From assembly GCA_001872285.1 (NCBI GenBank), contig MNXU01000019.1, positions 1-34,076 of the forward strand: DNA of 34,076 nt, given 5' to 3'. This stretch comes from Betaproteobacteria bacterium CG2_30_68_42 (GTDB lineage: Bacteria > Pseudomonadota > Gammaproteobacteria > Burkholderiales > Rhodocyclaceae). The translations under genes and the position numbers were made by a program. The notes under the pieces are model-generated. The model did not search any database and had not been told where the DNA came from. It worked only from the letters and a program-made list of their open reading frames with translations. This document shows positions 10,874-19,980 of this stretch, in pieces (the stretch's first letter is position 1; every line of letters starts with the position of its first letter).

Positions 10874-11362
10874 ATGACCTCGCGAAAGGAAGGCGCTGCC
10901 GATGCGGAGCGCGAGACCGAGATGCTCGATGCGATCCACGAGATCTTCTCGGCCAGGATCCCGTTCAACCGGGTGCTCGGGCTGGAGATCGTCTCGCTCG
11001 CGGACGCTCGGCCGGTCGTGCGTTTCGCCATGCGCGAGGAGCTGGTGGGCAATTTCATGCGCGGCATCCTGCATGGCGGGGTGATCTCGTCGGCGCTGGA
11101 CGTGACCGGAGGGCTGGTGGCCTTTCTCGGCATCCTGCACCGTTCCCGGCATGAGGCGCTGGAGACGCGGATTGCGCGCTTCGGGCGCATCAGCACCATC
11201 GACATGCGGATCGACTACCTGCGGCCGGGGCTGGGCGCGCGTTTCGAGGCGACCGGCTACGCGCTGCGCACCGGCAACAAGGTCGCGGTCACGCGCATGG
11301 AGCTTCGCAACGACGGCGGCGAGCTCGTTGCCGTGGGCACCGGCGCCTATACGGTCGCATGA
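10874..11362 (+). CDS. yigI: YigI-like hotdog-fold acyl-CoA thioesterase
   Basis: This 162-residue hotdog-fold protein resembles E. coli YigI. IPFNRVLGLEI near the N-terminus, then ELVGNFMRGILHGGVISSALDVTGGLVA with the HGG thioesterase motif, GRISTIDMRIDYLRPGLGARF, and ALRTGNKVAVTRMELRND are the shared strings. Members of the PaaI/YigI group hydrolyse medium to long acyl-CoA thioesters. The substrate here is inferred only. It starts 5 bases after the trpS stop and ends in an ATGA overlap with scpA (ATG 11359, TGA 11360-11362), so it is probably co-translated with the condensin subunits despite having no obvious functional link to them. Confidence 0.88.
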   Translation: MTSRKEGAADAERETEMLDAIHEIFSARIPFNRVLGLEIVSLADARPVVRFAMREELVGNFMRGILHGGVISSALDVTGGLVAFLGILHRSRHEALETRIARFGRISTIDMRIDYLRPGLGARFEATGYALRTGNKVAVTRMELRNDGGELVAVGTGAYTVA

Positions 11363-12159
11363 ACGTCATCCCCGAACCCGCGCTGCATTGCGCCCGGCTG
11401 CGCGGGGAGCCCATCGGCGCGCTGCCGAAGGATCTCTACATCCCGCCGGACGCGCTCGAGGTCTTTCTCGAGACTTTCGAGGGACCCCTCGACCTGTTGC
11501 TCTATCTTATCCGCAAGGCGGACCTCGACATCCTCGACATTCCGATGGCGGCGCTCACCGTGCAGTATCTCGAGTATGTCGAGGCCATGCGCACGCGTAA
11601 CCTCGAGCTGGCGGCCGACTACCTGCTGATGGCGGCGATGCTGATCGAGATCAAGTCGCGCATGCTGCTGCCGCGTCCGCCCGGCTTCGAGCGCGAGGAA
11701 GGCGATCCGCGCGCAGAGCTGGTGCGCAGGCTGCTGGAGTACGAGCGGATCAAGCAGGCGGCCGCGCGCCTGGACGCCCTGCCGGTGCTCGGGCGCGACT
11801 TCGAGCGGGTCAGTGTCCGGATCGCGCTGGAGGCCGTCGAGCAGCCTCCCGAGGTCAATCTCAACGATCTCCAGTTCGCCTGGCTGGCGCTGATGCGCCG
11901 GGCGCGGATGAGGCAGCCGCATCGCATCCGGCGCGAGGAACTGTCCGTGCGCGAGCACATGAGCCTGATCCTGAGGCAGCTCGAGCCCGGCTGCCATCGC
12001 GAGTTCGTCACGCTGTTCGGTCCCGCCGCCGGCGCTCCGGTGCTGGTGGTGGGCCTGCTCGCAGCGCTCGAACTGGTGAAGGAGAGACTCGTCGAAATGG
12101 CTCAGCGCGAGGCGCTTGCGCCGATCCACCTGAGTCTGGCCCATGGCGCAGACGCCTGA
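11359..12159 (+). CDS. scpA: Segregation and condensation protein A (kleisin)
   Basis: ScpA is the kleisin that bridges the Smc heads and recruits ScpB in the bacterial condensin complex for chromosome compaction and segregation. The 266-residue protein shows the N-terminal Smc-neck-binding region with [25 protein letters not shown] (about 36-60). [13 protein letters not shown], then [22 protein letters not shown] and a C-terminal winged-helix-like part ending [25 protein letters not shown] follow. The ATG at 11359 overlaps the thioesterase stop by 4 bases and the gene overlaps scpB by 17 bases, indicating coupled translation. The partner smc is present in this window at 30523-34041. Confidence 0.95.
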   Translation: MNVIPEPALHCARLRGEPIGALPKDLYIPPDALEVFLETFEGPLDLLLYLIRKADLDILDIPMAALTVQYLEYVEAMRTRNLELAADYLLMAAMLIEIKSRMLLPRPPGFEREEGDPRAELVRRLLEYERIKQAAARLDALPVLGRDFERVSVRIALEAVEQPPEVNLNDLQFAWLALMRRARMRQPHRIRREELSVREHMSLILRQLEPGCHREFVTLFGPAAGAPVLVVGLLAALELVKERLVEMAQREALAPIHLSLAHGADA

Positions 12160-12694
12160 GAGCCTCAAGCGGGTGCTGGAAGCACTCCTGCTGGCGAGTC
12201 CGGAACCGCTGCCGGTCGCGGAACTGCGCAGGGCCTTCGAGGACGATCCGGGGCCCGATGCGGTGCGCAAGCTGCTGGAGGAGCTGCGCGCGGAATGGGC
12301 GCATCGCGCAGTCGAACTGGTTCAGATCGCCGGCGGCTGGAGATTCCAGACCCGGCCCGAGGTCCAGCCCTACATCGACCGGCTCAAACAGGAGCGGCCG
12401 GCGCGCTATTCCCGGGCGGTGCTCGAGACGCTCGCCATCATCGCCTATCGCCAGCCGGTCACGCGCGGCGACATCGAGGACATCCGCGGCGTGACGGTAT
12501 CGCCCAACATCGTCAGGACGCTGGAGGCGCGCGGCTGGATCGACGTGGTCGGGCACCGGGAGGTTCCGGGCCGGCCGGCGCTGTATGCGACCACCCGGCG
12601 GTTTCTGGATGACCTCGGACTGCGCGCCCTCGCCGAGCTGCCACCGCTCGCCGAGATCGAGAAGGTGATCGACCTTGCCGACCAGGCGGCCTGA
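12143..12694 (+). CDS. scpB: Segregation and condensation protein B
   Basis: ScpB dimerises through winged-helix domains and binds ScpA in the Smc-ScpAB condensin. The 183-residue protein has two winged-helix units. The first is [22 protein letters not shown]. The second contains the family signature [31 protein letters not shown] (about 85-115), followed by [33 protein letters not shown]. The length is typical. It starts inside the scpA 3' end (17-base overlap) and the next gene, rluB, appears to start inside its own 3' end. Confidence 0.95.
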   Translation: MAQTPESLKRVLEALLLASPEPLPVAELRRAFEDDPGPDAVRKLLEELRAEWAHRAVELVQIAGGWRFQTRPEVQPYIDRLKQERPARYSRAVLETLAIIAYRQPVTRGDIEDIRGVTVSPNIVRTLEARGWIDVVGHREVPGRPALYATTRRFLDDLGLRALAELPPLAEIEKVIDLADQAA

Positions 12695-13622
12695 ACGGGG
12701 CGCTCATCCGCCGCGGCGCGCTCCGGGAGGGGTGCGGGGTCGCGCTGCCGCGCGCAGCCGGCCGCGCCTGCCCCCGGAGAAGCTGCAGAAGGTGCTTGCC
12801 CAGGCGGGTGTCGCCTCGCGGCGCGAGATCGAGGAGATGATCGCCGCCGGCCGCATCCGGGTCAACGGCGTTCCCGCGCATATCGGCCAGCGCGTCGGGG
12901 CGCTCGACCGGGTCAAGGTCAATGGCAGGCTCGTCGCGCTGCGCGCGGCACCGGCGCGGGTGCGCGTCCTGCTCTATCACAAGCCCGAGGGCGAGATCGT
13001 CAGCCGCGACGATCCGCAGGGCCGCGCGAGCGTCTTCGCGCACCTGCCGCGCCCCGGCCGCGGCCGCTGGGTGGCGGTTGGCCGGCTCGACTACAACAGC
13101 AGCGGCCTGCTGCTGCTGACCACCAGCGGGGAGCTGGCGAACCGTCTGATGCATCCGCGCTACGGCGTCGAGCGGGAGTATGCGGTGCGCGTCATCGGCG
13201 AGCTCGGGCCGGAGCGTTTCGCCCAGCTTCGGGAGGGCGTGAAGCTCGAGGATGGCATGGCCCGCTTCGACACCCTCGAGGAGGCGGGCGGGAGCGGCAC
13301 CAACCGCTGGTACCGGGTCCGGCTCGCGGAAGGGCGCAACCGCGAGGTGCGGCGGATGTTCGATGCGGTCGGCGTGAAGGTGAGCCGCCTGATCCGCACC
13401 CGCTACGGGCCGGTCGCGATGCCGCACGTGCTCCGCAGAGGAGGGTGGCGGGAGTTGAGCGAGAAGGAGGTCGGGGAACTGATGGCCGCGTTGAAGGAGC
13501 CGTCGCCTGCCGCACCGAGGTCCGCGGCTCCGGAGCGGGCCGCCGGGAAGCCGAAACCGGTCGTCCCGAAGGCGTCCGCCGGGAAGCTGCCGCGAAAGCG
13601 CAGATTCAGCCCGGCGGATTGA
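12675..13622 (+). CDS. rluB: 23S rRNA pseudouridine synthase B-type (RluB/RsuA family)
   Basis: This protein isomerises a uridine to pseudouridine in 23S rRNA (position 2605 in E. coli RluB). The 315-residue reading has a basic N-terminal tail and an S4 RNA-binding domain ([22 protein letters not shown], about 35-56, with IRVNG). The catalytic domain with [14 protein letters not shown] (catalytic Asp139), [12 protein letters not shown] and [15 protein letters not shown] follows, and a basic Pro/Ala/Lys C-terminal tail ends the protein. No ATG exists near the N-terminus. I use TTG 12675, with AAGG about 9 bases upstream, which overlaps scpB by 20 bases. GTG 12732 is an alternative but has its GGAGG only one base away. 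The scpA-scpB-rluB order is widely conserved. RluB is preferred over RsuA or RluE on context and the long tail. Confidence 0.9.
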   Translation: MPTRRPERGAHPPRRAPGGVRGRAAARSRPRLPPEKLQKVLAQAGVASRREIEEMIAAGRIRVNGVPAHIGQRVGALDRVKVNGRLVALRAAPARVRVLLYHKPEGEIVSRDDPQGRASVFAHLPRPGRGRWVAVGRLDYNSSGLLLLTTSGELANRLMHPRYGVEREYAVRVIGELGPERFAQLREGVKLEDGMARFDTLEEAGGSGTNRWYRVRLAEGRNREVRRMFDAVGVKVSRLIRTRYGPVAMPHVLRRGGWRELSEKEVGELMAALKEPSPAAPRSAAPERAAGKPKPVVPKASAGKLPRKRRFSPAD

Positions 13623-13648
13623 ACCGTCGCACGGCCTTCTGCTATAAT
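13619..13648 (+). promoter_or_regulatory. Sigma-70-type promoter for the rimP-nusA-infB operon
   Basis: A perfect TATAAT -10 at 13643-13648 lies 18 bases after TTGAAC at 13619-13624, which overlaps the rluB stop codon. Transcription would start near 13655, giving a leader of about 85 bases that contains two hairpins before the rimP ATG. Confidence 0.75.
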
Positions 13649-13667
13649 CGCGGGCGTCGAAGGGCCG

Positions 13668-13724
13668 CCCGGCCGCGGCCGGGATGGATGAGAATCGAGA
13701 AGATGGGCGTTTCGCCCATTTTTT
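13668..13724 (+). promoter_or_regulatory. rimP leader: two hairpins, the second shaped like an intrinsic terminator (attenuator)
   Basis: The leader holds a perfect 16-base GC palindrome at 13668-13683 (CCCGGCCGCGGCCGGG). A second hairpin has ATGGGC (13703-13708) pairing with GCCCAT (13714-13719) around GTTTC, running straight into six T residues (13719-13724). This terminator-like structure lies between the promoter and the rimP start, only about 15 bases from the ATG. It is therefore likely to attenuate the operon rather than end rluB transcription alone. It resembles the known proteobacterial rimP-leader arrangement of two hairpins with the second terminator-like; that match is from memory. 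Confidence 0.7.
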
Positions 13725-13738
13725 ATTTGTAGCGTCGA

Positions 13739-14194
13739 ATGGAGCTTTCTCGCGTGATTGAACAGGCCGTCAGCGGCCTCGGATACGAGTTCGTCGATCT
13801 GGAAGCCGGATCGAGGCTTGTGCGCGTGTTCATCGATGCGCCGCCGGGCGCGATCACGGTCGAGGACTGCGCGCGCGTCAGCGATCATCTCACCCGCTTG
13901 CTCGAAGTGGAAAACGTCGATTACGGCCGGCTCGAGGTGTCCTCGCCCGGCCTCGACCGGGTGCTGCGCACGGCGGCGGATTTCGAGCGCTTCTCGGGAT
14001 CCCGGGTCCATGTGCGGCTGCACGTGCCGGTCGGCGGGCGGCGAAATTTCACCGGCGTGCTGAAGGGCGCCGCAGGGGGCAGCCTGCTGCTCGACTGCGA
14101 CGGGACCGCCCGCGAAATCGATCTGGAACAGGTGGCGAAGGTGCGGCTGGTGCCCGCCTACGATGGAATCGGCAACGGGCATGGAGGGCGCTGA
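13739..14194 (+). CDS. rimP: Ribosome maturation factor RimP
   Basis: RimP helps assemble the 30S subunit. The 151-residue protein has the N-terminal alpha/beta domain ([61 protein letters not shown]) and the C-terminal SH3-like domain ([24 protein letters not shown] to [13 protein letters not shown]). The ATG at 13739 lies just after the attenuator hairpin and has no strong Shine-Dalgarno (GTAGCG precedes it), which may make translation sensitive to leader folding. The rimP-nusA-infB order is the standard proteobacterial operon. The next gene, nusA, starts right after its stop. Confidence 0.95.
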   Translation: MELSRVIEQAVSGLGYEFVDLEAGSRLVRVFIDAPPGAITVEDCARVSDHLTRLLEVENVDYGRLEVSSPGLDRVLRTAADFERFSGSRVHVRLHVPVGGRRNFTGVLKGAAGGSLLLDCDGTAREIDLEQVAKVRLVPAYDGIGNGHGGR

Positions 14195-14195
14195 G

Positions 14196-15668
14196 ATGAG
14201 CCGCGAAATTCTGCTGCTCGTGGATGCCTTGGCACGCGAGAAGAACGTCAGCAAGGAGATCGTGTTTTCCGCGCTGGAGGCGGCGCTTGCCTCGGCAACC
14301 CGCAGGCGCAACCACGACCAGGGCGACGTGCGGGTCGCGATCGACCGCGAGACCGGCACCTACGAATCGTTCCGGCGCTGGCTGGTGGTGGCCGACGAGG
14401 CTGTCGAGGACCCGACGATGCAGATCGGGATCTCGGAGGCGCGCAAGCGCATCGCCGACATCGAGCTCGACGAATACATCGAGGAGGCGCTGGAGCCGAT
14501 CGATTTCGGCCGCATCGGCGCGCAGGCGGCCAAGCAGACGATCGTGCAGAAGATCCGCGAGGCCGAACGCGAGCAGCTTCTCGCGGACTTCCTCGAACGC
14601 AAGGAACACCTGGTGACCGGCAACATCAAGCGCATCGAGCGCGGTAGCGCGATCATCGATGCCGGACGCATCGAGGCGATCCTTCCCCGCGATCAGATGA
14701 TCCCGAAGGAAAACCTGCGCATGGGCGACCGCGTGAAGGCCTGCCTGATGAGCGTCGACCGCAGCGCGCGCGGTCCCCAGCTCGTGCTCTCGCGCACCTC
14801 GCCGCAGTTCCTGATCAAGCTCTTCGAACTCGAGGTGCCGGAGATCGAAGACGGCCTGCTCGAGATCAAGGCGGCGGCGCGCGACCCCGGTGTGCGCGCC
14901 AAGATCGCGGTCAAGTCCAATGACGCGCGCATCGACCCGATCGGCACCTGCGTCGGGATGCGCGGTTCACGGGTGCAGGCGGTGACCAACGAGCTCGCCG
15001 GAGAGCGGGTCGATATCGTGCTCTGGTCGGCGGACCCGGCCCAGCTCGTGATCGGCGCGCTGGCGCCCGCCGAGGTGTCGAGCGTGGTCGTCGACGAGGA
15101 TGCCCACAGCATGGACGTCGTGGTCGACGAGAACGAGCTCGCGCTCGCCATCGGCCGCAACGGACAGAACGTGCGGCTCGCCTCGGAGCTGACCGGGTGG
15201 ACGATCAACCTGATGACCGTCGAGGAGTCGAAGGAACGGGCGGAGACGGAGCACGAGACGATCCGCAAGCTGTTCATGGAAAAGCTCGACGTGGACCGGG
15301 AAGTCGCAGACGTGCTGATCGAGGAAGGATTTTCGACCATCGAGGAAGTCGCCTACGTGCCGCTCAACGAAATGCTGGAGATCGAGTCCTTCGACGAGGA
15401 GACCGTCAACGAGCTGCGCAACCGCGCGCGCAACGTGCTTCTGACCGCCGCGATCGTCGACGAGGAACAGCTCGAGCATGTCTCCGAAGACCTGCTCAAT
15501 CTCGACGGCATGGACAAGCCACTCGCTGCCAAGTTGGCCCGTTCGGGAGTTCTTTCGCGCGACGCACTTGCCGATCTCGCGGTCGACGACCTGATCGAAC
15601 TCTTGGGCATCGACATCGAGCGGGCCAAGTCGCTGATCATGACCGCGCGCGCGCATTGGTTCGAGTAG
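14196..15668 (+). CDS. nusA: Transcription termination/antitermination protein NusA
   Basis: NusA binds RNA polymerase and nascent RNA to modulate pausing, intrinsic termination and antitermination. The 490-residue protein has the RNAP-binding N-terminal domain (about 1-125) and an S1 domain ([34 protein letters not shown]). KH1/KH2 RNA-binding domains carry [25 protein letters not shown] and [18 protein letters not shown], and two C-terminal acidic helix-hairpin-helix repeats end with [28 protein letters not shown] choose ATG 14196 rather than the in-frame ATGs at 14163 and 14181. A GGAGG at 14183-14187 sits 8 bases before it and [18 protein letters not shown] is the family N-terminus. It begins 1 base after the rimP stop. 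Confidence 0.96.
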   Translation: MSREILLLVDALAREKNVSKEIVFSALEAALASATRRRNHDQGDVRVAIDRETGTYESFRRWLVVADEAVEDPTMQIGISEARKRIADIELDEYIEEALEPIDFGRIGAQAAKQTIVQKIREAEREQLLADFLERKEHLVTGNIKRIERGSAIIDAGRIEAILPRDQMIPKENLRMGDRVKACLMSVDRSARGPQLVLSRTSPQFLIKLFELEVPEIEDGLLEIKAAARDPGVRAKIAVKSNDARIDPIGTCVGMRGSRVQAVTNELAGERVDIVLWSADPAQLVIGALAPAEVSSVVVDEDAHSMDVVVDENELALAIGRNGQNVRLASELTGWTINLMTVEESKERAETEHETIRKLFMEKLDVDREVADVLIEEGFSTIEEVAYVPLNEMLEIESFDEETVNELRNRARNVLLTAAIVDEEQLEHVSEDLLNLDGMDKPLAAKLARSGVLSRDALADLAVDDLIELLGIDIERAKSLIMTARAHWFE

Positions 15669-15681
15669 GAGTTTTCGAGAG

Positions 15682-18216
15682 ATGGCGCAGATGAACGTGC
15701 TTCAATTCGCCGCCGAGCTCGACATGCCGGCCGGGGTGCTGCTCGAGCAATTGCTCAAGGCCGGGGTCGAGAAGAGCAACGACAGCGATGCGCTGACCGA
15801 GCATGACAAGGCCCGGTTGCTCGAGTACCTCCAGCGCTCGCATGGCGAAGGCCTGGGGAAGGCCAAGATCACGCTCCGGCGCAAGGAAACGAGTGCCATC
15901 CGCACGTCCGATTCCAGCGGCAAGGCACGCACGATCACGGTCGAAAGGCGCAAGAAGCGCGTCCTCATGCGCCGGGAACCCGGCGAGGCCGCAGGCGAAG
16001 CCGCGGCAGCGGCTGTCGTGCCGGCAGCGAGCGGGGCCGCGCTCGATGACCAGCAGCGCGAACTGAGGAAGGCCGAAGCGCAGCGCGAGGCGGAACTCGC
16101 CCAGCGTCAGGCGGCGGAGCTCAAGGAAAAGCAGGAACGGGAGGCGCGCGCGAAGCGGGAAGCCGAAGAACACCTCGCGCAGATGCAGGCGCTGACCGAG
16201 GCCCAGGCGAAGGCGCGCGAGGGCGCGGGCGAGACCGCGCCGGGTCCGGGCACGCTGCACAAGCCGGCGGTCAAGCCGGAAGACAAAGCCGAAAAGAAGG
16301 CGAAGAGGCCGGCTGCGCCGTGGAAAGGCGAGCCGGCCAGACGCCGCACGATCAAGACGCGCGGCGCGGACGGTGTCGCCGGCTGGCGCGGGAGCAAGGC
16401 GGGCCGCAACCGCCAGTCCGAGGAGGCCGCGCCGCAGTTCCAGGCCGTGGAACCGGTGGTGCGCGAGGTCTTGGTGCCGGAGACGATCACGGTCGCGGAT
16501 CTCGCCCGGAAGATGGCCGTCAAGGCCGCCGACGTCATCAAGAAGCTCATGACGCTCGGCACCATGGTGACCATCAACCAGATGCTCGACCAGGAAACGG
16601 CGATGGTCCTGGTCGAGGAAATGGGGCATGTCGCGAAGGCGGCCAAAATCGACGAGCCGGATGCGTTCCTGGCCGAAGCCGAGCCGGAGGGCGTCGATGT
16701 CGAAGCCGAGCCGCGCGCGCCGGTGGTGACCGTCATGGGCCACGTGGACCACGGCAAGACCTCGCTGCTCGACTACATCCGCAAGACGCGGGTCGCGCAC
16801 GGCGAGGCCGGCGGAATCACCCAGCATATCGGCGCCTACCGGGTCGAGACGGCGCGCGGGGTCATCGCGTTCCTCGACACGCCCGGCCACGAGGCGTTCA
16901 CGGCCATGCGGGCGCGTGGCGCCAAGGCGACCGACATCGTGATCCTGGTCGTGGCCGCGGACGACGGCGTGATGCCGCAGACGCGAGAGGCGATCCACCA
17001 CGCGCGCGCGGCCGGGGTACCGATCGTGGTCGCGATCACCAAGATCGACAAGCCCGAGGCGAATCCGGACCGGGTCAGGCAGGAACTGGTCAGCGAGGAA
17101 GTCGTGCCGGAGGAATACGGCGGGGACGTCATGTTCGTGCCGGTGTCTTCGAAGACCGGAGAAGGGGTGGACAAGCTGCTCGAGAGCGTGCTGCTCCAGG
17201 CCGAGGTGCTGGAACTCAAGGCGCCGCGCGCCACCCACGCCAAGGGCCTGGTGATCGAGGCGCGCCTGGACAAGGGTCGCGGGCCGGTCGCGACCGTGCT
17301 CGTGTCTTCGGGAACCCTCAAGCGCGGCGACGTGCTCCTCGCCGGCCATGTCTTCGGCCACGTGCGCGCGATGTTCGACGAGCGCGGCAAGGCAGTGCCG
17401 GCCGCCGGCCCGTCGACGCCGGTGGAAATCCAGGGCCTGTCCGATGTGCCCGCCGCCGGCGACGAGGTAATCGTGCTGGGAGACGAACGGAAGGCGCGCG
17501 AGATCGCGCTCTTCCGCCAGGGCAAGTTCCGCGACGTCAAGCTCGCGAAGCAGCAGGCTGCGAAGCTGGAGAACGTGTTCGAGCAGATGGGCGAGGACCA
17601 GAAGAAGGCGCTCGCGCTCATCATCAAGGCCGACGTGCAGGGCTCGCAGGAAGCGCTGGTGCATGCGCTCTCGAAGGTCGCGACCGACGAAGTGAAGGTC
17701 AATATCATCCACGCCGCGGTCGGCGGCATCAACGAATCGGACGTCAACCTGGCCCAGGCCTCGCGTGCGGTGATCATCGGCTTCAACACCCGTGCCGATG
17801 CCGGCGCCCGCAGGCTCGCGGAGAGCTATGGCGTCGACATCCGCTATTACAACATCATCTACGAGGCGGTCGACGAGGTGAAGAACGCGCTCACCGGCAT
17901 GCTGGCGCCGGAGCGCAAGGAGAGCGTGATCGGGCTGGTCGACATCCGCCAGGTGTTCCGGATTTCCAAGGTGGGGGCGGTGGCGGGCTGCCACGTGCTG
18001 GACGGTCTGGTGAAGCGCGGCGCGATGGTGCGGCTGCTGCGCGACAACGTGGTGGTGTGGACCGGCGAACTCGATACGCTCAAGCGCTTCAAGGACGATG
18101 TGCGCGAAGTGAAGGCCGGTTTCGAATGCGGCCTCAGCCTGCGAAATTACCAGGATATCCAGGTCGGCGACCAGCTCGAGGTGTTCGAAGTTCAGGAAAT
18201 CGCGCGGACCCTGTAA
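15682..18216 (+). CDS. infB: Translation initiation factor IF-2
   Basis: IF-2 is the GTPase that brings fMet-tRNA to the ribosome and promotes subunit joining. The 844-residue protein has an N-terminal IF2_N segment, a long charged Ala/Glu/Lys/Arg linker (about 100-250), and a second IF2_N unit ([22 protein letters not shown]). The G domain has G1 GHVDHGKT at 353-360, G3 DTPGH at 399-403, and G4 TKID at 453-456. C-terminal beta-barrel and fMet-tRNA-binding domains end with [12 protein letters not shown]4 reads TKID where NKID is usual; this N-to-T change is conservative and TKxD occurs in other translational GTPases. A Shine-Dalgarno (TAGGAG) overlaps the nusA stop. A very long open frame antisense to it is a codon-bias artefact. 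Confidence 0.96.
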   Translation: MAQMNVLQFAAELDMPAGVLLEQLLKAGVEKSNDSDALTEHDKARLLEYLQRSHGEGLGKAKITLRRKETSAIRTSDSSGKARTITVERRKKRVLMRREPGEAAGEAAAAAVVPAASGAALDDQQRELRKAEAQREAELAQRQAAELKEKQEREARAKREAEEHLAQMQALTEAQAKAREGAGETAPGPGTLHKPAVKPEDKAEKKAKRPAAPWKGEPARRRTIKTRGADGVAGWRGSKAGRNRQSEEAAPQFQAVEPVVREVLVPETITVADLARKMAVKAADVIKKLMTLGTMVTINQMLDQETAMVLVEEMGHVAKAAKIDEPDAFLAEAEPEGVDVEAEPRAPVVTVMGHVDHGKTSLLDYIRKTRVAHGEAGGITQHIGAYRVETARGVIAFLDTPGHEAFTAMRARGAKATDIVILVVAADDGVMPQTREAIHHARAAGVPIVVAITKIDKPEANPDRVRQELVSEEVVPEEYGGDVMFVPVSSKTGEGVDKLLESVLLQAEVLELKAPRATHAKGLVIEARLDKGRGPVATVLVSSGTLKRGDVLLAGHVFGHVRAMFDERGKAVPAAGPSTPVEIQGLSDVPAAGDEVIVLGDERKAREIALFRQGKFRDVKLAKQQAAKLENVFEQMGEDQKKALALIIKADVQGSQEALVHALSKVATDEVKVNIIHAAVGGINESDVNLAQASRAVIIGFNTRADAGARRLAESYGVDIRYYNIIYEAVDEVKNALTGMLAPERKESVIGLVDIRQVFRISKVGAVAGCHVLDGLVKRGAMVRLLRDNVVVWTGELDTLKRFKDDVREVKAGFECGLSLRNYQDIQVGDQLEVFEVQEIARTL

Positions 18217-18219
18217 CGC

Positions 18220-18588
18220 ATGGAAAGGCGAACGCTGCGTCCGCGGCGCGTGGCCGAGCAGATCCGGCGCGAACTGGCCACGCTGCTTCGCGAGGAAGTG
18301 AAGGATCCGCGGGTGCGCCTGGTCACGCTCACCGGCGTGGAGGTGACGGCGGACTACGCCCACGCGACGGTGTATTTCACCGCGCTCTCGCCGGCCGAAT
18401 CGATCGGCGAGGTCGCGGCCGGCCTCGAACACGCTTCCGGCTACCTCCGCCACGAACTCGGGCGGCGCATCCGCCTGCACAACCTCCCGGAGCTGCATTT
18501 CGCGCACGACGAATCGGTCGAACGCGGCGTGCGGCTCTCCCGCCTCATCGACGAAGCGGTGAGCGCCGATCGAAAGCACGAACACTAG
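18220..18588 (+). CDS. rbfA: 30S ribosome-binding factor RbfA
   Basis: RbfA is a small KH-fold assembly factor that binds the 30S subunit near helix 1 of 16S rRNA and aids cold growth. The 122-residue protein shows RPRRVAEQIRRELATLLREEVKDPRV, LVTLTGVEVTADYAHATVYFTALS, and ASGYLRHELGRRIRLHNLPELHFAHDESVERGVRLSRLIDEA, the full domain in normal order. The ATG at 18220 lies 3 bases after the infB TAA, so the two are co-transcribed and probably co-translated. Confidence 0.95.
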   Translation: MERRTLRPRRVAEQIRRELATLLREEVKDPRVRLVTLTGVEVTADYAHATVYFTALSPAESIGEVAAGLEHASGYLRHELGRRIRLHNLPELHFAHDESVERGVRLSRLIDEAVSADRKHEH

Positions 18589-18625
18589 GCGCCCGGCGGG
18601 TCCGGCGCGCTGCGAGCGCCGGCGC

Positions 18626-19519
18626 GTGGATGGCGTGCTGCTGCTCGACAAGCCGCAGGGCATCACTTCAAACGCGGCGCTGCAGGCCGCCAGAAGGCTG
18701 TTCTGCGCACTCAAGGCCGGCCACACCGGCACCCTCGATCCGCTCGCGAGCGGCCTGCTGCCGATCGCCTTCGGAGAGGCGACCAAGCTCGCGGGCCTGA
18801 TGACGGGTGCCGACAAGCGTTATGTCGCCTCGATCCTGCTCGGCGTGAGCACCGACAGCGGGGATGCCGAGGGCTGGGTCACGGCACGCCACCCGGTTCG
18901 CGCGGACGCGGCCGCGATCGAGGCCGCGCTTGCGGGGCTGCGGGGCGAGATCCTTCAGGTGCCGCCGATGCATTCGGCATTGAAACGGGACGGCCGCCCG
19001 CTCTACGAGCTTGCGCGCCAGGGCATCGAGGTCGACCGGCCTGCGCGGCGCGTGCGCATCGATGCACTGCGTCTGAGCGGCCGCGACGGCGATGCGCTCA
19101 CCGTGGAAATCGCATGCAGCAAGGGGACCTACGTGCGCGCGATCGCCATCGACCTCGGTGCCGCGCTCGGGTGCGGCGCGCACGTGACCGCGCTGCGGCG
19201 CACTGCGAGCGGTTCGTTCGAGGTGTCGGATGCGATCGGACTCGATGCGATCGAGCGACTCGCGCCCGAAGAACGCCTGCGCCTGCTCCGCCCGCCGGAA
19301 GTGTTTGCGTCCGCGCTCGGCCGGGTCGACCTCGATGGGGCGGACGCGCAGCGGTTCATGCACGGGCAGGCGATTGCGGGCGCATTCGGCGCACCGGGCG
19401 AGGCGCTGCGCGTCCATGCGGGCGGGCGCTTCCGCGGGCTCGCCCGGGTGCGAGAGGATGGATGCCTGCAGCCGGTACGCCTGCTCGATTCTCCCGAAGC
19501 GGCTGCGCGGCCGACGTAA
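18626..19519 (+). CDS. truB: tRNA pseudouridine-55 synthase
   Basis: TruB makes pseudouridine 55 in the T-loop of tRNAs. The 297-residue protein opens with DGVLLLDKPQGITSNAAL. It has the catalytic motif AGHTGTLDPLASGLLPI (Asp38), the KRYVASILLGVSTDSGDAEG segment, PPMHSALKRDGRPLYELARQG, and CSKGTYVRAIAIDLG, and ends with a short PUA-like C-terminal part. The GTG at 18626 is the only standard start in frame downstream of a stop at 18560-18562. It has no good Shine-Dalgarno, so initiation may be weak or use an unusual codon further upstream; homologues often carry a short basic N-terminal extension. It lies 37 bases after rbfA in the classic nusA-infB-rbfA-truB order. Confidence 0.94.
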   Translation: MDGVLLLDKPQGITSNAALQAARRLFCALKAGHTGTLDPLASGLLPIAFGEATKLAGLMTGADKRYVASILLGVSTDSGDAEGWVTARHPVRADAAAIEAALAGLRGEILQVPPMHSALKRDGRPLYELARQGIEVDRPARRVRIDALRLSGRDGDALTVEIACSKGTYVRAIAIDLGAALGCGAHVTALRRTASGSFEVSDAIGLDAIERLAPEERLRLLRPPEVFASALGRVDLDGADAQRFMHGQAIAGAFGAPGEALRVHAGGRFRGLARVREDGCLQPVRLLDSPEAAARPT

Positions 19520-19521
19520 AC

Positions 19522-19551
19522 TTGAGCTCGACGGGGCAAGACGGCTATAAT
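19522..19551 (+). promoter_or_regulatory. Promoter for rpsO
   Basis: TTGAGC (19522-19527) and a perfect TATAAT (19546-19551) are separated by 18 bases, directly after the truB stop. The start would be near 19558, leaving a leader of about 25 bases before the rpsO ATG at 19583. An own promoter for rpsO downstream of truB matches the E. coli arrangement. Confidence 0.75.
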
Positions 19552-19582
19552 CCGCCGCTTCCGCAGGCAAGCGAGAACTGGA

Positions 19583-19852
19583 ATGGCAATTCAGACGGCT
19601 GACAAGGCGAAGATCATCGGCGATTTCCAGCGCGCCGCCGGGGACACCGGCTCGCCCGAAGTGCAGGTTGCGCTGGTGACGGCGCGCATCAACGATCTGA
19701 CCGGGCATTTCAAGACCCACGTGAAGGACCATCATTCCCGGCGTGGGCTGCTGCGCATGGTCAGCGAGCGGCGCAAGATGCTGGATTATCTGAAGCGCAC
19801 GAATCTGGATCGTTACCGTGCGCTCATCGATCGGCTTGGACTGCGCAAGTAA
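19583..19852 (+). CDS. rpsO: 30S ribosomal protein S15
   Basis: S15 is a primary 16S rRNA-binding protein of the platform. The 89-residue length is exactly the bacterial norm. Family strings include [53 protein letters not shown] and the end [13 protein letters not shown]. The ribosome site before the ATG at 19583 is weak (GCGAGA). In E. coli, S15 represses its own mRNA through a pseudoknot over the start; the short leader here makes a related control possible but I could not identify the fold. It has its own promoter and is followed by a strong hairpin terminator before pnp. Confidence 0.96.
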   Translation: MAIQTADKAKIIGDFQRAAGDTGSPEVQVALVTARINDLTGHFKTHVKDHHSRRGLLRMVSERRKMLDYLKRTNLDRYRALIDRLGLRK

Positions 19853-19882
19853 CGGAGCGCAGCCGCATACGACCGCAGGCAT

Positions 19883-19921
19883 GCCGGCGCTGGCCAAGAG
19901 GCCGTGCCGGCTTTCGTTTTT
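19883..19921 (+). terminator. Hairpin with T-rich tail between rpsO and pnp
   Basis: GCCGGC (19883-19888) and GCCGGC (19906-19911) form the outer stem, and GGCC-AAGA-GGCC forms the inner stem. The tail is TTTCGTTTTT. This is a good intrinsic terminator for rpsO. In E. coli the equivalent terminator leaks into pnp, so partial read-through is likely here as I see no clear separate pnp promoter. Confidence 0.8.
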
Positions 19922-19967
19922 CTGCAATACCGCGCCGGTTGGGGACTGCTGGCGGCGCGACCGAGTG

Positions 19968-19973
19968 AAAGGA
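19968..19973 (+). promoter_or_regulatory. Shine-Dalgarno that fixes the TTG start of pnp
   Basis: AAAGGA lies 7 bases before TTG 19981, the ideal distance. The ATG at 19973 just after AAAGG would be read ATG-ATC-CCT-TGC-TGA and stop at once, so the TTG is the real start. Confidence 0.75.
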
Positions 19974-19980
19974 TGATCCC

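Noticed and set aside
13668-13683. The 16-base palindrome as a transcription-factor operator
   Set aside because: It is made only of G and C and lies downstream of the promoter, next to a terminator-like hairpin. A leader RNA hairpin is the simpler reading.
15637-18816. Minus-strand open frame of about 1059 codons opposite infB, rbfA and part of truB
   Set aside because: It is exactly antisense to well-recognised genes and is rich in Arg, His, Leu and Asp as expected of a mirror frame in GC-rich DNA. It has no family resemblance.
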